Source: JBGAMH01 sp044222045 (GTDB lineage: Bacteria > Eisenbacteria > RBG-16-71-46). Taken from it: a stretch of DNA of 31,110 nt. The notes beneath the pieces are model-generated. The model saw only the letters and a list, made by a program, of their open reading frames with translations. It was not told where the DNA came from and searched no databases. The position numbers were made by a program, and so were the translations under genes. The stretch is from the NCBI GenBank assembly GCA_044222045.1, contig JBGAOB010000017.1, positions 1 to 31,110 on the forward strand. The letters are read 5' to 3'. This document shows positions 31,064 to 31,110 of this stretch, one piece after another. Each line of letters begins with the position of its first letter. Within the stretch, counting starts at the first letter, position 1.

Positions 31064-31110
31064 TCCGCCGGTGCGCGCTTGAACCGCACCCGCTCCCCTC
31101 GCAAGCCGGC

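Noticed and set aside
1..31110. CRISPR array, insertion sequence, prophage or defence island
   Set aside because: No repeat-spacer pattern, transposase, integrase or clustered defence genes were seen; the lone methyltransferase is not enough.

Overview
This is a very GC-rich bacterial stretch with dense, mostly + strand genes and frequent ATGA/GTGA-type overlaps. Four secreted proteins end in a FlgD-Ig-like (T9SS-like) C-terminal domain and a fifth carries a PEP-CTERM signal. Together with the fused CcoNO oxidase this suggests a Gram-negative aerobe or microaerobe of an FCB-like lineage; Candidatus Eisenbacteria and relatives are the best guess. That placement is inference from protein style; no rRNA or other phylogenetic marker is present.

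Region 1 (1-8152) is a cbb3-type cytochrome c oxidase locus: fused ccoNO (5' end outside the window), ccoQ-like, a monohaem ccoP, ccoG, ccoH/fixH, a SafE/DsbD-like membrane protein, the copper ATPase ccoI and ccoS. Several junctions overlap, so it reads as one structural-plus-assembly operon. Region 2 (8215-14603) holds an alpha/beta hydrolase, a 1366-aa secreted beta-helix protein with cohesin-like, dockerin-like and FlgD-like modules, and a WD40/TolB-like lipoprotein.

Region 3 (14604-18505) is a class II (B12-dependent) ribonucleotide reductase with a structured leader: an extended -10 promoter, an 11-bp stem and a hairpin that includes the Shine-Dalgarno sequence. Region 4 (18526-25751) contains an unknown 83-aa minus-strand protein, a spherulin-4-like secreted protein, a convergent D12-class adenine methyltransferase, a small membrane protein divergent from an ECF sigma/anti-sigma pair, a Ca2+/H+ antiporter, a PolX-N-terminus-like HhH protein and a cupin.

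Region 5 (26104-31110) has two tandem paralogous secreted endonuclease/exonuclease/phosphatase-family proteins and a PEP-CTERM protein. From about 30.04 kb onward reading frames look broken by several single-base losses, which points either to sequence error near an assembly end or to decay. The respiratory locus and the RNR are confidently assigned. I found no clear novel multi-gene system. The best leads are the nrdJ leader RNA, the orphan 83-aa protein, the HhH protein with an unassigned C-terminal domain, and the co-occurrence of two C-terminal sorting signals.
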